NCBI GenBank assembly: GCA_008729055.1
Contig: SDUX01000007.1
Location: 2,156,064-2,220,063 of the forward strand
Reading direction: 5' to 3'
Length of the DNA stretch: 64,000 bases
From: Pyropia haitanensis
Taxonomy: Eukaryota > Rhodophyta > Bangiophyceae > Bangiales > Bangiaceae
Part shown: piece by piece, positions 20,257 through 30,855 of the stretch
Layout: every line of letters begins with the position of its first letter
Position numbering within the stretch: the stretch's first letter is position 1
Translations under genes and position numbers: made by a program
Notes under the pieces: model-generated
The model's input: only the letters and a program-made list of their open reading frames with translations
What the model was told of the DNA's origin: nothing
Databases searched by the model: none

Positions 20257-22034
20257 GCGCCCGCGCGCCCGCCCGCCGGGCTTGCCCGTGTTTTTTGTTT
20301 CATTCTGTTTGGCTTCTTTTGGTGCTGTTGTTGTTTGCCCAAGCGGTGGACGCTGCTGCTGTAGGCCGTCCCGCGTGTACACCACTGTCTGAGCTGCCCG
20401 GGGTCTCGATCATAAAGAGTGCACTGTCTGAGCTGCCTACCACCCCACAGACCGCTCGAACAGCTCCAGCAGCGACGGCGGGGGCGGCGGCAGCGACGAC
20501 GGCGGCGGCGGCGGCTGGGGCGGTCGCGGCGCGGCCGCCACGATCCGCGGCCGTGCGTGTGCGGTGCCGCGGCACGGCGCGGGCAGGGGCGACGCCGCCG
20601 CGGCGGGGCGGGGCGGCCGCCGCCAAAAACCGGCCGCCACCGTCGGTACACCCAACGCCTGGGTGCCACGCCCCGCCCGCGCAAGCGCCAGCGGCTGCGA
20701 CCACGTCGACGACGGCAGCAGCGACGAGCGCGGCAGCCGCAGCCGCCCCCACTGGGCACCCGCCAGGGCAGACGGCAGCCGCCGTGGCGGCTGTCGCCAC
20801 AGCGGCTGCCGCCGCTGCCACGTCGGCTACCGCCGCCGCCGCCACCGCTGCCACCGCCGCGGCCGCCGCCCCAGCACTGCGTCCCATCACCGCCGCAGCA
20901 CAGGTCAGAGCGGCACGCCCCATCCCCCCCCCTCCCCGCCCCCCACGCCCCGCCTCGCCGCCGACCGCACGCCGGCAGCCAAACCCTGCGTCGCGCGGCT
21001 TGTCGCGCCCGTGGCGGCCCTGGAGCTAGTGGCGGCGACAGGGGAGAGAGGTGAGGGGTGGTCGCGTGGCAGTCCATACGCGGGCGCCCGTGCTACCCGT
21101 TCCGGACCGCAGCCCACGTTTGGTGGGCCCGTGTGGACTGGAACGACCGCACGGGCGGGGAGGAGGCCACGCGAGCTGCCGGTGGGCAGCCGGACTGCGC
21201 GGGGCGGGCACCGGCTGACGCGCTGGTCGCGGCGAGCGGTGAGGGGGCCGACGCGGCCGCAGATGGGGGCGGGGCGGCACCTCTTGCGTGAGACGGTTCA
21301 ACACCGCGGTGCTCACATGGGGTGCCCCCCCGCCGCTGCCTGCGGCTGCCAGCTCCACCTCTCCGACGAGCCGCAATGCGGGTGAGTGTCGGATGTTCAT
21401 TATCTCCCGGAGATGAGAGTCTTGGCGAGAGCGAGGATTCTCACCGAGGGGTCGGTCCCCTGCCGGCGGTAAGCGCTGTGCACCGCTTTCGAACAGCCAA
21501 AGCAGTGTAATCCGCTATTAATACCTTCCAAGCAGGCCGTAGGGCAGAGGCCAATGTCAAGCGCCTGCGCGCAACAGCACCGTGTGAGCGAGGACGCATC
21601 ACTGCATGTTCCCGGCTGACACGCCGCCGACATGAACGCCAACCCGACTACCGTGACAGGGGCCAAGTCGGGGGGACGCATCACTGCATGGTCCCGGCTG
21701 ACACGCCGCGACCAGAGCGCCAAGCCGACTACCGAGGCAGGACAAAGGCGAGGTCGGGGCGAAGCCCGGAGCGGCGCTGAATGTAGGCGCGCATCACGCA
21801 CTTACTCTTTTTGTTGCTGCCTGCACCGCAGCTGGTCAAAGGTAGTGAAGGGAATAAAGGAAAATATGGAAAAACCCTACCGAGCGGCATATATACGAGC
21901 GGGGGGGCACAACAGCGCGCGCGCGCGCCAGCGCCCGCGCGGGTGCGTCGCACGGCGCGACCACCCCCACCGCTGCCCCCCCCCCACCCACCCACCCTCC
22001 TACAGCGGCCCGACGCCCTCGCCGTCGCGGCCCC
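20257..22034. other. Intergenic region after the Hint gene
   Basis: A T-rich 3' flank of the Hint gene occupies about 20288-20338 (for example GTTTTTTGTTTCATTCTG). The 16-mer CACTGTCTGAGCTGCC occurs at 20383-20398 and 20422-20437. About 20450-21380 is CGG/CCG-rich without a credible gene. A lower-GC part follows at about 21390-21900, including an 82-bp duplication listed separately. I see no gene on either strand. Confidence 0.55.
21593..21756. repeat. Two-copy tandem duplication, 82-bp period
   Basis: GACGCATCACTGCATG followed by TCCCGGCTGACACGCCGC occurs at 21593 and again at 21675. The similarity continues through CCGACTACCG. The copies differ by scattered substitutions and a one-base indel. 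No coding role is seen. Confidence 0.8.
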
Positions 22035-24647
22035 CTACCGGGTGACCTTGGCAAAGTGCTCGCCCGCCAGCCGCGCCTCGACGCCGCCAATCCGTTGGGC
22101 GGCCTCGGTAAAGCTGCTCCAGTTGGAGCCGAGGAGCCCCTTGGTCTTGGACAGGCACAGGATGTCGACCAGCGCCAGCCGCACGCACGCGCCGTCGCGG
22201 CCGTCACACTCGCGGGGCGTCGACACGACCTTGCCCGGGAAGGTCGTTGCCATAATGTCAATAACGGCGGCCGTGTCGGTGGCAACGTAAAACTTGAGCG
22301 AGGGGTCCTTGGCCATGAGCGACCGCATCTCGGTGATAAAGGAGGGGTACCCCGACGCGAGGCGCCACTTTTCCATCGTCGCCGCCGCCTCGACGCCATA
22401 CTCATCGTCAAACGACACGCCGTCAATGTCCTTGTCCAGCGTCTTGTTGCGGATGTGCACGCCAATCATGCCCGAGAGGCCCTCCGCGGCGCGGGCGGCG
22501 ACCATGTCGGCGACGGCGGGGACGGGCGTCAGCGCCCGCAGCTGCGCATTGTCCAGCTCCCACGACGTCAGCGCCGGGTCGGCCTCGATGATGTAGGCAC
22601 CCTTAAAGTAGATGCTCTTGTCTTCCGCGTCGGGCACCTGCTCGCCCTTGACCGCGCCGCCGCCCTCCATCTCCATATAGTTGTGGAACACAAACGCCTT
22701 CCACGCGGCGTCCCACTCGTGGCCGCCCTTCATGTCGGGCCACTTTGGCGAAAAGGTGTCGAGGACGGCCAGCTTGGTCGCAAACAGGTCCCCGTACGAC
22801 GCCTGGATGTGCGCGTCCTTTTCCCACACGATCAACGGCACGCGACCCGTCGTCGACGCAAACGACAGGCAGCTGCCCAGCGCCCGCAGCCGGTTGCCGA
22901 GGCCGTGCATCACGTGGCACAGCAGGATCCGCGGCTTGGGCGCCGCCGCCGACAGCGGGCGGGCGGCGCCGCCCGCCGCGGCGGCCGCCGCCTTGACCAT
23001 CTCAGCCTCGCGGGTCATCAGCTGGGTCAGGAAGGTCTCCTTCATGGGCGGCGCCGCCGACGAGAGGAGGTCCCACGGGATGTCAAACTGGTCGTGCAGC
23101 CGCCGGCCGAGCGACAGGTCCCACGCCGCGTCCGCGTCGGCCGTAGCCGTCAGCGCGCGGAGGTCCTTGGGCACGCTGTCCGCCTTGATGACCAGGTAGT
23201 TGCCGCCCGACGGCGCCGCGGCCTTTGCCTTTGTCGCCGACGACGACGTGTCGACGACGCCCGACTTGGCGCCCGCCGTCGCGGCCGCGGCGGCGAGTGC
23301 GGCCGCGGATGGCGGCCCCGGCACGGTCGGCACGTACGTGCTGCGGTGGGCGGCGGCGGCGCCGCCCTCGGCGGTGCCATTGGGCCCAACCCAGACGGGC
23401 AGCTTCTCCAGCAGCAGCGCGTTAAAGTCAATCTCGACGCCCACAAAGCGCACCCCCGACTGCGCCCGCGCGCCGTCGCCGTGCGGGGTGTGGCTGATCT
23501 TGTCATAGTCGAGGTCCAGGGTGCGGAGGCCCGCCTTTTCCAGCCGGTTGTACAGGTCCTCATCGTCCCAGCCGTACGTCTGGATGCGCTCGTCGTAGCC
23601 GCCGACGGCCCAAAAGTCCGCCCGCCGGATAAACACCGCCCCGTTGAGGTGCACCTCGTCCTCGTTGCGCGCCTTTGCATAGTTGCCGCGGTAGTAGCCC
23701 GGCTTGTCCGCCTCGGCCTGCCGCGACGCGGCGGGCACGGCCTCGAGCGCCTCTGGCAGCGGGTGGGCGCTGATAAAGTCGGGCCGCACCGAGTAGTCAC
23801 AGTCGATGCGGAGCACCGACGCCCGCGACGAGGCGTTGACGCCCAGGTTGTACGCCCGCGACAGCACCCACTTTGGCTCCCCCTCCACGCGGAGCAGCTT
23901 GACGTTGGCCACCCCCGTCGCGTCGACCGTGTCTTTGAGCGGCGGGTCGGACGAAAAGTCGACGAGCACAATCTCGTCGACGCCCTCCACGGCCGCCCAC
24001 TCGGGCAGCACCTTGGCCAGCGTCTCGTGCCGGTTCATGCACGCCGCCACAATCGATGTGCCGGGCGCCACGTCCGACTGGGGGATGTTGAGCCGCACCG
24101 TCGGCGCCCCGCCGCCGCCCCAGCCGCCGCCGCCGCCCCACCGGCCGAGGCCGCCCAGCGCGGTGCGGCTGCGGCCCATGCCCGGCGACTCGTCGCTGAG
24201 GATGGTCAGCAGACCGAGAACGCACAGCACGCCCACCGCGCCGCGTGCGACAAACTGTAAAAAGCCCGCCGACGTCAGCACGCCGCCGGGGGCGCTCGCG
24301 CCAGACCAGCTGCCCAGCAGGCCGCCGCCGCCGCCGCCGCCGCCGCCCCCATACGTATAGTACCCGCCGCTGCCCGCGCGGCGGATGGGCCCAAAGCCCG
24401 CCGCGCCGTGCCAGCCGCCGGCGCCGCCAAACCCACCGCCACCCCCCCCGCCGCCGATGCTGCCCCCTCTTCTCGCCGACCAGCCGCCGCCGCCGGCCGC
24501 GGCGGCACCCCCCGCCGCGGACCCCCCCGCGTTGAGCGTTGCAAAGGTGGCCGCCCGGACGGCACGCTCAAAGTCATTCTTGTGCGGCGACGCCATCATG
24601 TCTGCCGACGTCAAGGACGGGCACGACAGGTTGCGGGTGTGGCGCAT
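22035..24647 (-). CDS. Type II membrane protein: GT2/GT7-like glycosyltransferase fused to fucosyltransferase-like domain
   Basis: Predicted protein of 870 residues. The ATG at 24645-24647 is used because upstream codons are Pro/Arg-rich and lack protein character. A Gly-rich cytoplasmic region (1-125) precedes one membrane span at about 129-150 (FVARGAVGVLCVLGLLTIL), typical of Golgi enzymes. Residues about 195-410 resemble GT-A transferases: TSIVAACMNR, DEIVLVDFSSD, LRIDCDYSVRPD (candidate metal-binding DxD) and TYGWDDEDLYNRLEKAGL, the acceptor-side motif seen in GT7-type enzymes. Residues about 570-870 look like a GDP-fucose-type transferase fold: CHVMHGLGNRLRALGSCLSF, IGVHIRNKT, LKFYVATDT and LLGSNWSSFTEA. 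The protein probably builds cell-wall or glycoprotein glycans; donor and acceptor are unknown. The domains could be two successive activities in one chain. It is uninterrupted despite Gly and Ala tracts. Confidence 0.8.
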   Translation of the reverse strand: MRHTRNLSCPSLTSADMMASPHKNDFERAVRAATFATLNAGGSAAGGAAAAGGGGWSARRGGSIGGGGGGGGFGGAGGWHGAAGFGPIRRAGSGGYYTYGGGGGGGGGGLLGSWSGASAPGGVLTSAGFLQFVARGAVGVLCVLGLLTILSDESPGMGRSRTALGGLGRWGGGGGWGGGGAPTVRLNIPQSDVAPGTSIVAACMNRHETLAKVLPEWAAVEGVDEIVLVDFSSDPPLKDTVDATGVANVKLLRVEGEPKWVLSRAYNLGVNASSRASVLRIDCDYSVRPDFISAHPLPEALEAVPAASRQAEADKPGYYRGNYAKARNEDEVHLNGAVFIRRADFWAVGGYDERIQTYGWDDEDLYNRLEKAGLRTLDLDYDKISHTPHGDGARAQSGVRFVGVEIDFNALLLEKLPVWVGPNGTAEGGAAAAHRSTYVPTVPGPPSAAALAAAAATAGAKSGVVDTSSSATKAKAAAPSGGNYLVIKADSVPKDLRALTATADADAAWDLSLGRRLHDQFDIPWDLLSSAAPPMKETFLTQLMTREAEMVKAAAAAAGGAARPLSAAAPKPRILLCHVMHGLGNRLRALGSCLSFASTTGRVPLIVWEKDAHIQASYGDLFATKLAVLDTFSPKWPDMKGGHEWDAAWKAFVFHNYMEMEGGGAVKGEQVPDAEDKSIYFKGAYIIEADPALTSWELDNAQLRALTPVPAVADMVAARAAEGLSGMIGVHIRNKTLDKDIDGVSFDDEYGVEAAATMEKWRLASGYPSFITEMRSLMAKDPSLKFYVATDTAAVIDIMATTFPGKVVSTPRECDGRDGACVRLALVDILCLSKTKGLLGSNWSSFTEAAQRIGGVEARLAGEHFAKVTR

Positions 24648-27391
24648 TGCGCCGTCGCCGCCCGGGGGGTGGGGGGGGGGGGGCGCCGCCGCCGCCGCAG
24701 GGCTGTGCGCCCCGGCGCGTGCCCGCGACCGCTGCGTGGTGCCCCGCGCAAACTTCGTGGCGGGCGGGGGGGGGGGGGGCGAGGCCCCACGGTGAGGAAC
24801 ACCCAGGTGGGGAAGGGTGGGTGGGTGGGTGGGCGGTGTCGCGTGGCGTGACGGGGGGGGGGGGGGCGGTGGTAGGGAGCGCAGTCTTGTGCAAAGGGGA
24901 GTCTGCGAGGCCACCCGCAGAGAGGGGAGCGCGCAGCGACCGTGACGGCGAGCCGAGGTGGTCTTGGCGGCAGTGTCCCCCCCACACGGTCGGCCGTCAA
25001 GCAACAGCGCCGCCGGGGACGTCGGCGGCGCGGGTCACGCGCCCGACACTCCCCGTTGCCGCCGCGGCGGGCGCGCGACGACTGCGAAGCGAGCGCCCGC
25101 AGTGGCGGGGGATGGGCGGGTGGAGGGGGGGTGACGCCCGGCGCGGGTGGTGGTGGTGGGCCTCGGGCGGGCCCCGCAGTCTCGGCCGTTGCACCCCGAC
25201 GCCGCCTTCCCCAGGCACACCCCCCGCGCCGGCGCGCACTGGCGGGGCGGCGGGGGGGCGGCTGGTGCGCCCGGCCGCGCGCGTGGTCGACGCGGGGGGC
25301 CCGCGCGCCTCCCCGCGGCTGGCCCCCGTGGTGGACCGGCGCCCCGCCGGCGGCGCAGCAGGCACGGTGGCAGCGGCGCCGGATGTGGCGGGCGTGGCGG
25401 CGGCGGCGGCGGCTGCGGCGGCGGCGGCGGCGGCGGCAGCGGCTAGTGTCGGCGGGCGGTGGGGGCGGCGGTCAAGGTGCAGGTCGGCACAGGCGGTGGT
25501 CGTGACCCCGCTGGCCGCCCCCCAACCACGGGTGCACACGGGTGTGCACGGTTGTGGTGGTGGCGGTGGGGGCGTGGGTGGGGTGGTGGTCAGCCGGCTG
25601 GCGAGCCAGAGGACAGCGCGAGCGGTGGGGGGCGGCGTGGGGCGGAGTGGGGAGCGGTGGGGTGGGCGGCGGGGGAGGGGGGGGGGGCTCAGGCACAAGG
25701 CCGCCTACCAAAGTAGCCGTGCGGCGGGCGCCGCCCGCTGCGGGGCCGCCGTGGCCACAGCCACAGCCACCGCCACCGCCACCGTCACCGCCACCGGCAC
25801 CGCCACCGGCACCGCCACCGCCGCAGCGTGCCTGGCCTCCCGCCCGCCAGTCGCGAGCACCCGGCGCGGTCACACTGGCAGCGGCGCGGCGTGGGGGTCT
25901 GCCGCGGCCTGGCGGCTGCGGCGCCGCGAGCCCCCCCCTCCGAAACAGCCCGCCCCCACGACCAAACGTAGGGGGCCAACCGCCGGTGCGTCAACGCGCT
26001 GGGGGTGGTGGGGGCGGGCTGGGCAGAGGCGGCGGCCGGCCGGGTCGTCCACGGCAGCCACGACGAGGCGTAGGCGGGGGCGGCGGCGGCGGCGGCGGCG
26101 GTGCGGGCGGGATGGCGGCAAGGCCGCCGGCCGGGCGGCCGGGCGGCGGCGGGGGGGGGGGGGAGAGTGGGTGCGGAAAAGGCGGCGGCGGCAGCGGCAG
26201 CGACGAGTCGGGTGCGCGGGGGGGTGGTGGTGGGTGGCGGGCGGGCGACCCCGGCGGCCGCCGCCAAACGGGTGGGCCCCCGCGGCCGCCATTATAAGAG
26301 CGCGCGCCCCACCGTCCCGGCGGGCGGTCCGGCGGGGGGTGACAGCGGTTCCCCGTGTGCGGCTCGCGCGCGCCGCGCGCGCCGCGCGCGTGCTCCCCCG
26401 CACGCCAATGCCCGCCCCCACCGGCGGCACACCACCCGCTCCCCACCTCTCCTGTGGGGGACGGCCACGCGTCGGCTGGGCGCGCTGGCATGCCAGGCTG
26501 CCAGCGGCCCGCCCAGCCACGCGGGGGCCCCGCCGCCCGTCCCCCGCCCCCCCCTCCGCTCCTCATGCGGTGTACGCTGCCGGGATGGTCGGCTGAGCAG
26601 CCGCCCCCCCCCTCCTGGCCGGCGCCACGAGAGCCCGTGGGCGTCCCGCCGGGGACCGCCGGGGGCCACGCCTCAAACGGGCGGGGGGGGGGGGCAGCGG
26701 TGGTCTCCAATGGGGGCCTTGATCGCACCGACGGTGGGCAGGCACTGCCGCGGACGCGCCCTCGCACACCCCACCCCACCCCACGCTGGGCGTGTGGGGT
26801 GGGGCCGAGACGCCGTGGCGGCGGTGACCAAAGCGGACCGCCCGCGCGAGGCACGCCACCCAAAAGTGGGGCTGACCTTCACCGTTGACGGCCGGGCAGG
26901 CGGGGGAGGCGGGGGGGGGGGGGGCGGGGTGGTGGGAAAGCAAAAACGACACGCCGGCACGCGCCGAGCGTCGCGCGATGCGGGGTCGCCGTACATCCTT
27001 GGATCTACCGGGCACCCGCCCCCCACGGCCGCGCCGGTTTACATGCGCTTTAAGCGGGGGGGGGGGGCGCGGAACGCGCGGGGTACGGGCCAGGCCCGGG
27101 ACCAGTACCCAGTACCGCGCGGCTGCACACCCAATGGAGGAATATGGACCTGCCGGCAGGTCATCTTTGGGGGGGGAGGGGCATGGGGAGGGGCTGCGAC
27201 GCCCCCCAGCGCAGCATTCCCAGTGGCGCGCGCGCGCCGGTCGCCAGTCCTCGTTTGGGGTCGCCCGTGCCGGCGGGGGAGTGCCGCACGCCGGGGACCG
27301 TCGCGGAGGGGGCGGGCGGCGGGGGGGGGGGGGGCTTTATTTTGTGCGCCTACGCCACTCGGTCCTGTAGACAACAACCAGACAGCGCGTC
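24648..27391. other. GC-rich intergenic region with no recognisable gene
   Basis: Directly upstream of the glycosyltransferase gene (minus direction) lie C-rich tracts on its coding strand. The remainder is dominated by G runs, CGG repeats and a hexameric CCGCCA/CCGGCA repeat near 25770-25820. TATAAG at about 26293 resembles a TATA box but has no convincing gene beside it. Long frames on both strands are compositional. Confidence 0.5.
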
Positions 27392-27530
27392 ATCGTCAAC
27401 AACTTTGTTTTCGCCATCGAATGCTGCAAACCGTGTCGGCTTCGATGGCGCATCAGCGTTGGGTCTCGGGCTAGAGTCGATACGGCGTTTCGATGCGCCA
27501 TCCGCCGACGGGGCTTCGATAGGCGCCAAG
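27392..27530 (+). repeat. Left inverted repeat of the 3.5-kb element
   Basis: The terminus ATCGTCA (27392) is followed by several TCGATG words in both orientations: CCATCGAATG, CTTCGATGGCGC, GTCGATACGG, TTTCGATGCGCC and CTTCGATAGGC. The reverse complement of 30740-30855 has the same terminus and a similar set. Confidence 0.6.
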
Positions 27531-27702
27531 TCGCGAGACCGAGAACTACAGCACACGTGACCGTGGGATTTCCGAGTCTCGTGTGCGCCTGCGTTGCAGT
27601 AGAATCGTATCGGCTGCCCATCTCCTCCGCATCGCTCTATAAGGTGCCGATGCGAGTGGCGGGCGACACTGCGCTCCGCCCTGCTCGCTGTTTTTCGTCA
27701 GC

Positions 27703-29000
27703 GCACCACCCAGGACGCGACGGGGCACCCTCCCAATGTGCCCGCCACGTCCGTCGCCACCACCACGTCGCCGCCACCACCACGCTGCCCCCACCAGCCC
27801 ACCACCACCACCACCCCGCCAGCCACCACCCCGCCAGCCACCACCTCACCATCACCGCCACGCCAGCCACCACCCCGCCATCCTCAACGCCGGCCACGCA
27901 CACGGCCAGGGAGCACCTCAGCTATCCCGCCACCACAAACCTGCCGCCGACATAACCCCCGCCGCCCCCGCCGCTGACTTGTACTTGCCGCCGCGCCTGC
28001 CGCTGCCGCCGCCGCCGCCGCCGTCTTGTTCTTGTCGCCGCCCGCTGCCGTCGTCGCCTCTGTCACCGCCGCCCTTGCCGCCGCCGCCGCCGCCGCCGCC
28101 GTCTTGCACTTGCCGCAGCCGCCACCAACGCCGCCGCCGTCGATCTTGCCGCCGCCGCCAACACCGTCGACCTTGCCGCCGTCTCCGCCACCGCCGCCGC
28201 CACCATCACGCCCCTCCCCTCAGCCGCCCCTCCGCTCTCGCCCTCCACCGCCGCCCCCCCCCCTCCGCTCAGCTCCCCACATCCCTCGCGCCCACCTCCC
28301 AAAAAGAAAAAAAACAACAGCTGAAAAAAAAAGAAAAAGGCAGTGGCACAAGTGGCAGCTGCGGGAGAAGCGATGGCCGAGTCAGCAATGACAGCAGCTC
28401 GCGGTGGCGGCAGAGGCGGCGGCGTGTCGGCGTGCCCCCCCCCCCCCCCCAACCCCCACCACCCAGGAAGCGACGGGGCACCGTCCCAAAGTGCCCGCCA
28501 CGTCCGTCGCCACCACCACGTCGCCGCCACCACCACCCCGCCCCCACCACCCCACCACCACCACCGCCCGACAACCACCACCCCGCGAGCGACCACCCCA
28601 CCACCACAACCCCGCAACCTCCACCCCGCCATCCTCAACGCCGGCCACGCACACGGCCGAGGAGCCCCCCAGCTACCCCGCCACGTCCGTGACCGTCGCC
28701 AACACCACCCGCCAACGTCGCCACCACCACCACGCCGTCGGAACCACACCACCATCACACAAAAAAATAACCACCAAAAAAACCACCACCTCAACACCGC
28801 CACCCAAACACAGCCACCTTCCCATCCCACGACAACCGAAACCTCCACCCGTGACCCACCACAGCCGCCACCCCGCTCCCACCCTCCCAGAACGCGACAG
28901 GGCATCCCCCCGAAGTGCTCCGCCACGTCTGTTGCCGCCCCCACCCCACCGCCACCACCCCACCGTCACCACACGCCGCCACAACCAGCCCACCACCGCC
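27703..29000. repeat. Three diverged copies of a CCA/CCG-rich block
   Basis: The word CGACGGGGCACC, followed by a GTGCCCGCCACGTCCGTCGCC-like segment, starts at 27718 and 28471. A weaker copy (CGACAGGGCATCC, CTCCGCCACGTC) starts at 28895. The first two copies stay similar for about 230 bases up to CCTCAACGCCGGCCACGCAC. They give Pro/His/Arg-rich frames that change between copies, so they are not a conserved protein. Confidence 0.7.
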
Positions 29001-30650
29001 ACGCCACCACCACCCCGCCCACCAGCACACCACCCCTCAATCACCCTCCCACCACACCACCCCCCCCCAACAAACTTACAACGCCAGCAATGGGGGCAGG
29101 CGAAGCACCCCCGCGGCTGCCCCACCCGCCCCGCCCTTGTCAGCGCCGCCGCCGTCGTCGCCGCCACCAACGCCGCCGCCGCCGTGCCGCTGCCGCCCTT
29201 GCCGCCGCCGCCGTCGCCGCTGCCGCCGCCGCGGCCGGCCGCGGCGGCCCGCGGGCGGCGGCGCCTCGGCGGCCGCCGCGGCTGACCGCCGCGGAGCCGC
29301 CGCCACGCGCAGCGGCGACCAAATCGACCGCCGCGGCGGCCGTGCCCGCAAGTGACGGTAGCGGCGGCCGCGGCAACGACAGCGGCGGCAGCGGCGGCAG
29401 CGGCAGCCGCGACGGCACGGCGGCGGGGACGCCGCCGCCGCGGCAGCGCCCTCCCTGACGCGGCCCGCGTCGCGTTCTCCACCACCCCCGCACAGCGCGC
29501 GACGCGGCGGCGCCGACGCCCGAAGCGAGCAGCAGCGCCTTTTGGCGCCTCGTGCACGCCCAGCTGCACCGCCCGCGTCGGCAGGTGCCCGCGAGCAGCC
29601 AGCAACAAGCTCCCCACCGCGTCACCGATGCACGCGGCGAGCACCAGACGCCGGCACCGTGACAGGTCCCGCGCCCTCTCCGCGAGAACCTTCTCAGCCA
29701 CCGCGTGCAAGCCCTGCGTGCGCGCACCGGACGGCTGCGCGCCGACCAACGTCCTCGCCAGCACCGCGTCAAATCTGCGCGCGGTTATCCGTGGCCATGT
29801 GGCCAAGATGTAGCCCATGCCCAATTGTACTTTTCCTGGTGACTTATGAGTCCGTCGACTGAATGTTTGAGAGACCTTAGAATCTGATCATTAAGTGCTA
29901 GTAAAAACGTATTGATGTCCAGCAAGTCCAACGCGGGGACTGGCGTGTGAGGCTGTGCTGTGGTTCGCTCGACCTTGACCCCGCGCCACCGCGTGCGGAC
30001 ACGGGTCAACCGCACGGAGATTGGCAGTAGTACTAGGCCTAGTCGCTGCTGATTTGTGTCCTTAAGTGCGGCCAGAGCATCTGCGCTTCTCAAACAGAAC
30101 TTTCCTGTTCGTCGTCAAGCGTCGTCTTCCTCACTCGCCAAAACCATGTCCACCATCTCGTCAATGGCCTGGGAGTCGTCCTCAGCCGCCAGCCAGCACC
30201 GGGCAACCTGCTCTTTCTGCTCCCGCCCGACTCCCTCGACATGGCCAGACGTGATGGCTTCACTACCAGACCAGCAGGCGGCTCGGCCTGGACGACTGAA
30301 CGGCGGGCACACGTCATTGCTCATCACTCTTTGTACTTGACACGATTATCATCGTCGTACGGTTCTAAGTGCGTAAGAATGAATTTAGATGTCAGCCGGG
30401 CACGTAGACAGTACGCTGTCGAGGAGTTGATCTCGGGATATCGGGCTTAGTTATGTGCGGACCACGCAGAACCAAGCCACACTTAACCGGATACAGACTG
30501 TACCTGTTGCCCGCCGCGGCGAGCGCCTGGTGCGCGGGGCTCCGAGGTCGACGAAGCAGGGGCCAAGTCCCACGCGAGCCAGCAGGCACGGATAGGGTCG
30601 GTTTATTGTCTGCCAAGTCGCGTGATCCGCTCAGCTGGCCAATCAATGCG
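28900..30650 (-). pseudogene. Possible decayed coding remnants inside the 3.5-kb element
   Basis: Minus-strand frames of 70-100 or more codons succeed one another with ordinary amino-acid composition, unlike the surrounding CGG shadows. They include a frame ending VDMVLASEEDDA (about 30327-30115), one containing LDLLDINTFLLALNDQILR (about 30093-29785) and one containing GYILATWPRITARRFDAVL (from about 29820 downward). The last two nearly abut in different frames, as a frameshifted gene would. I recognise no transposase or other domain. This could equally be chance in a lower-GC interval. Confidence 0.22.
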
Positions 30651-30747
30651 CTTCCGCACTGTCGCTCTCGAGATAACTAAACGCCTGCCTGTAAAGGACC
30701 TCATCGACGGCGCGAGGTTACAGCCCATCCCAGGATGGGCTCGATAC

Positions 30748-30855
30748 GCAAACCGTCGCGTATCGGACGGCGCGTCGAAACCCCGTTTCGATGGTTGACA
30801 CTGCATCAAAAATGTCGATACGGGTGTCGATGCGCAAAACGAAAGAGCTGACGAT
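30748..30855 (-). repeat. Right inverted repeat of the 3.5-kb element
   Basis: CTGACGAT at 30848-30855 is the inverted form of the terminal ATCGTCAG. Moving inward come GTTTTGCGCATCGA (minus strand), ATCGACACCCGTATCGA, CCATCGAAACGGGG and TTTCGACGCGCCGTCCG. Confidence 0.6.

Larger units (their letters stand above)
27392..30855. mobile_element. 3.5-kb element with ATCGTCA termini and TCGATGCGC-type inner inverted repeats
   Basis: The left end reads ATCGTCAACAACTTTGTTTT and the minus-strand right end reads ATCGTCAGCTCTTTCGTTTT. Both then run into CGCCATCGA or CGCATCGA. Further in, ACGGCGTTTCGATGCGCC (27482 onward) matches the reverse complement of 30764-30786 at 20 of 23 positions. The outer motif is shared with the element at 46033-47400, which points to one family. 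The interior holds three degenerate copies of a CCA-rich block and a minus-strand stretch (about 28900-30650) of short frames with protein-like composition but no recognised domain. No clear target-site duplication is visible. Confidence 0.6.

Noticed and set aside
17094..20385. Minus-strand frames of about 900 codons opposite the Hint-protein gene
   Set aside because: They are antisense shadows of a GC-rich gene. The plus strand carries the recognisable Hint domain.
26285..26300. TATAAG as a TATA box at about 26293
   Set aside because: No credible gene starts within reach on either strand.
27736..28692. Pro/His/Arg-rich plus-strand frame of about 318 codons
   Set aside because: It is a translation of the CCA/CCG repeat block. 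The frame changes between repeat copies, so there is no conserved protein.
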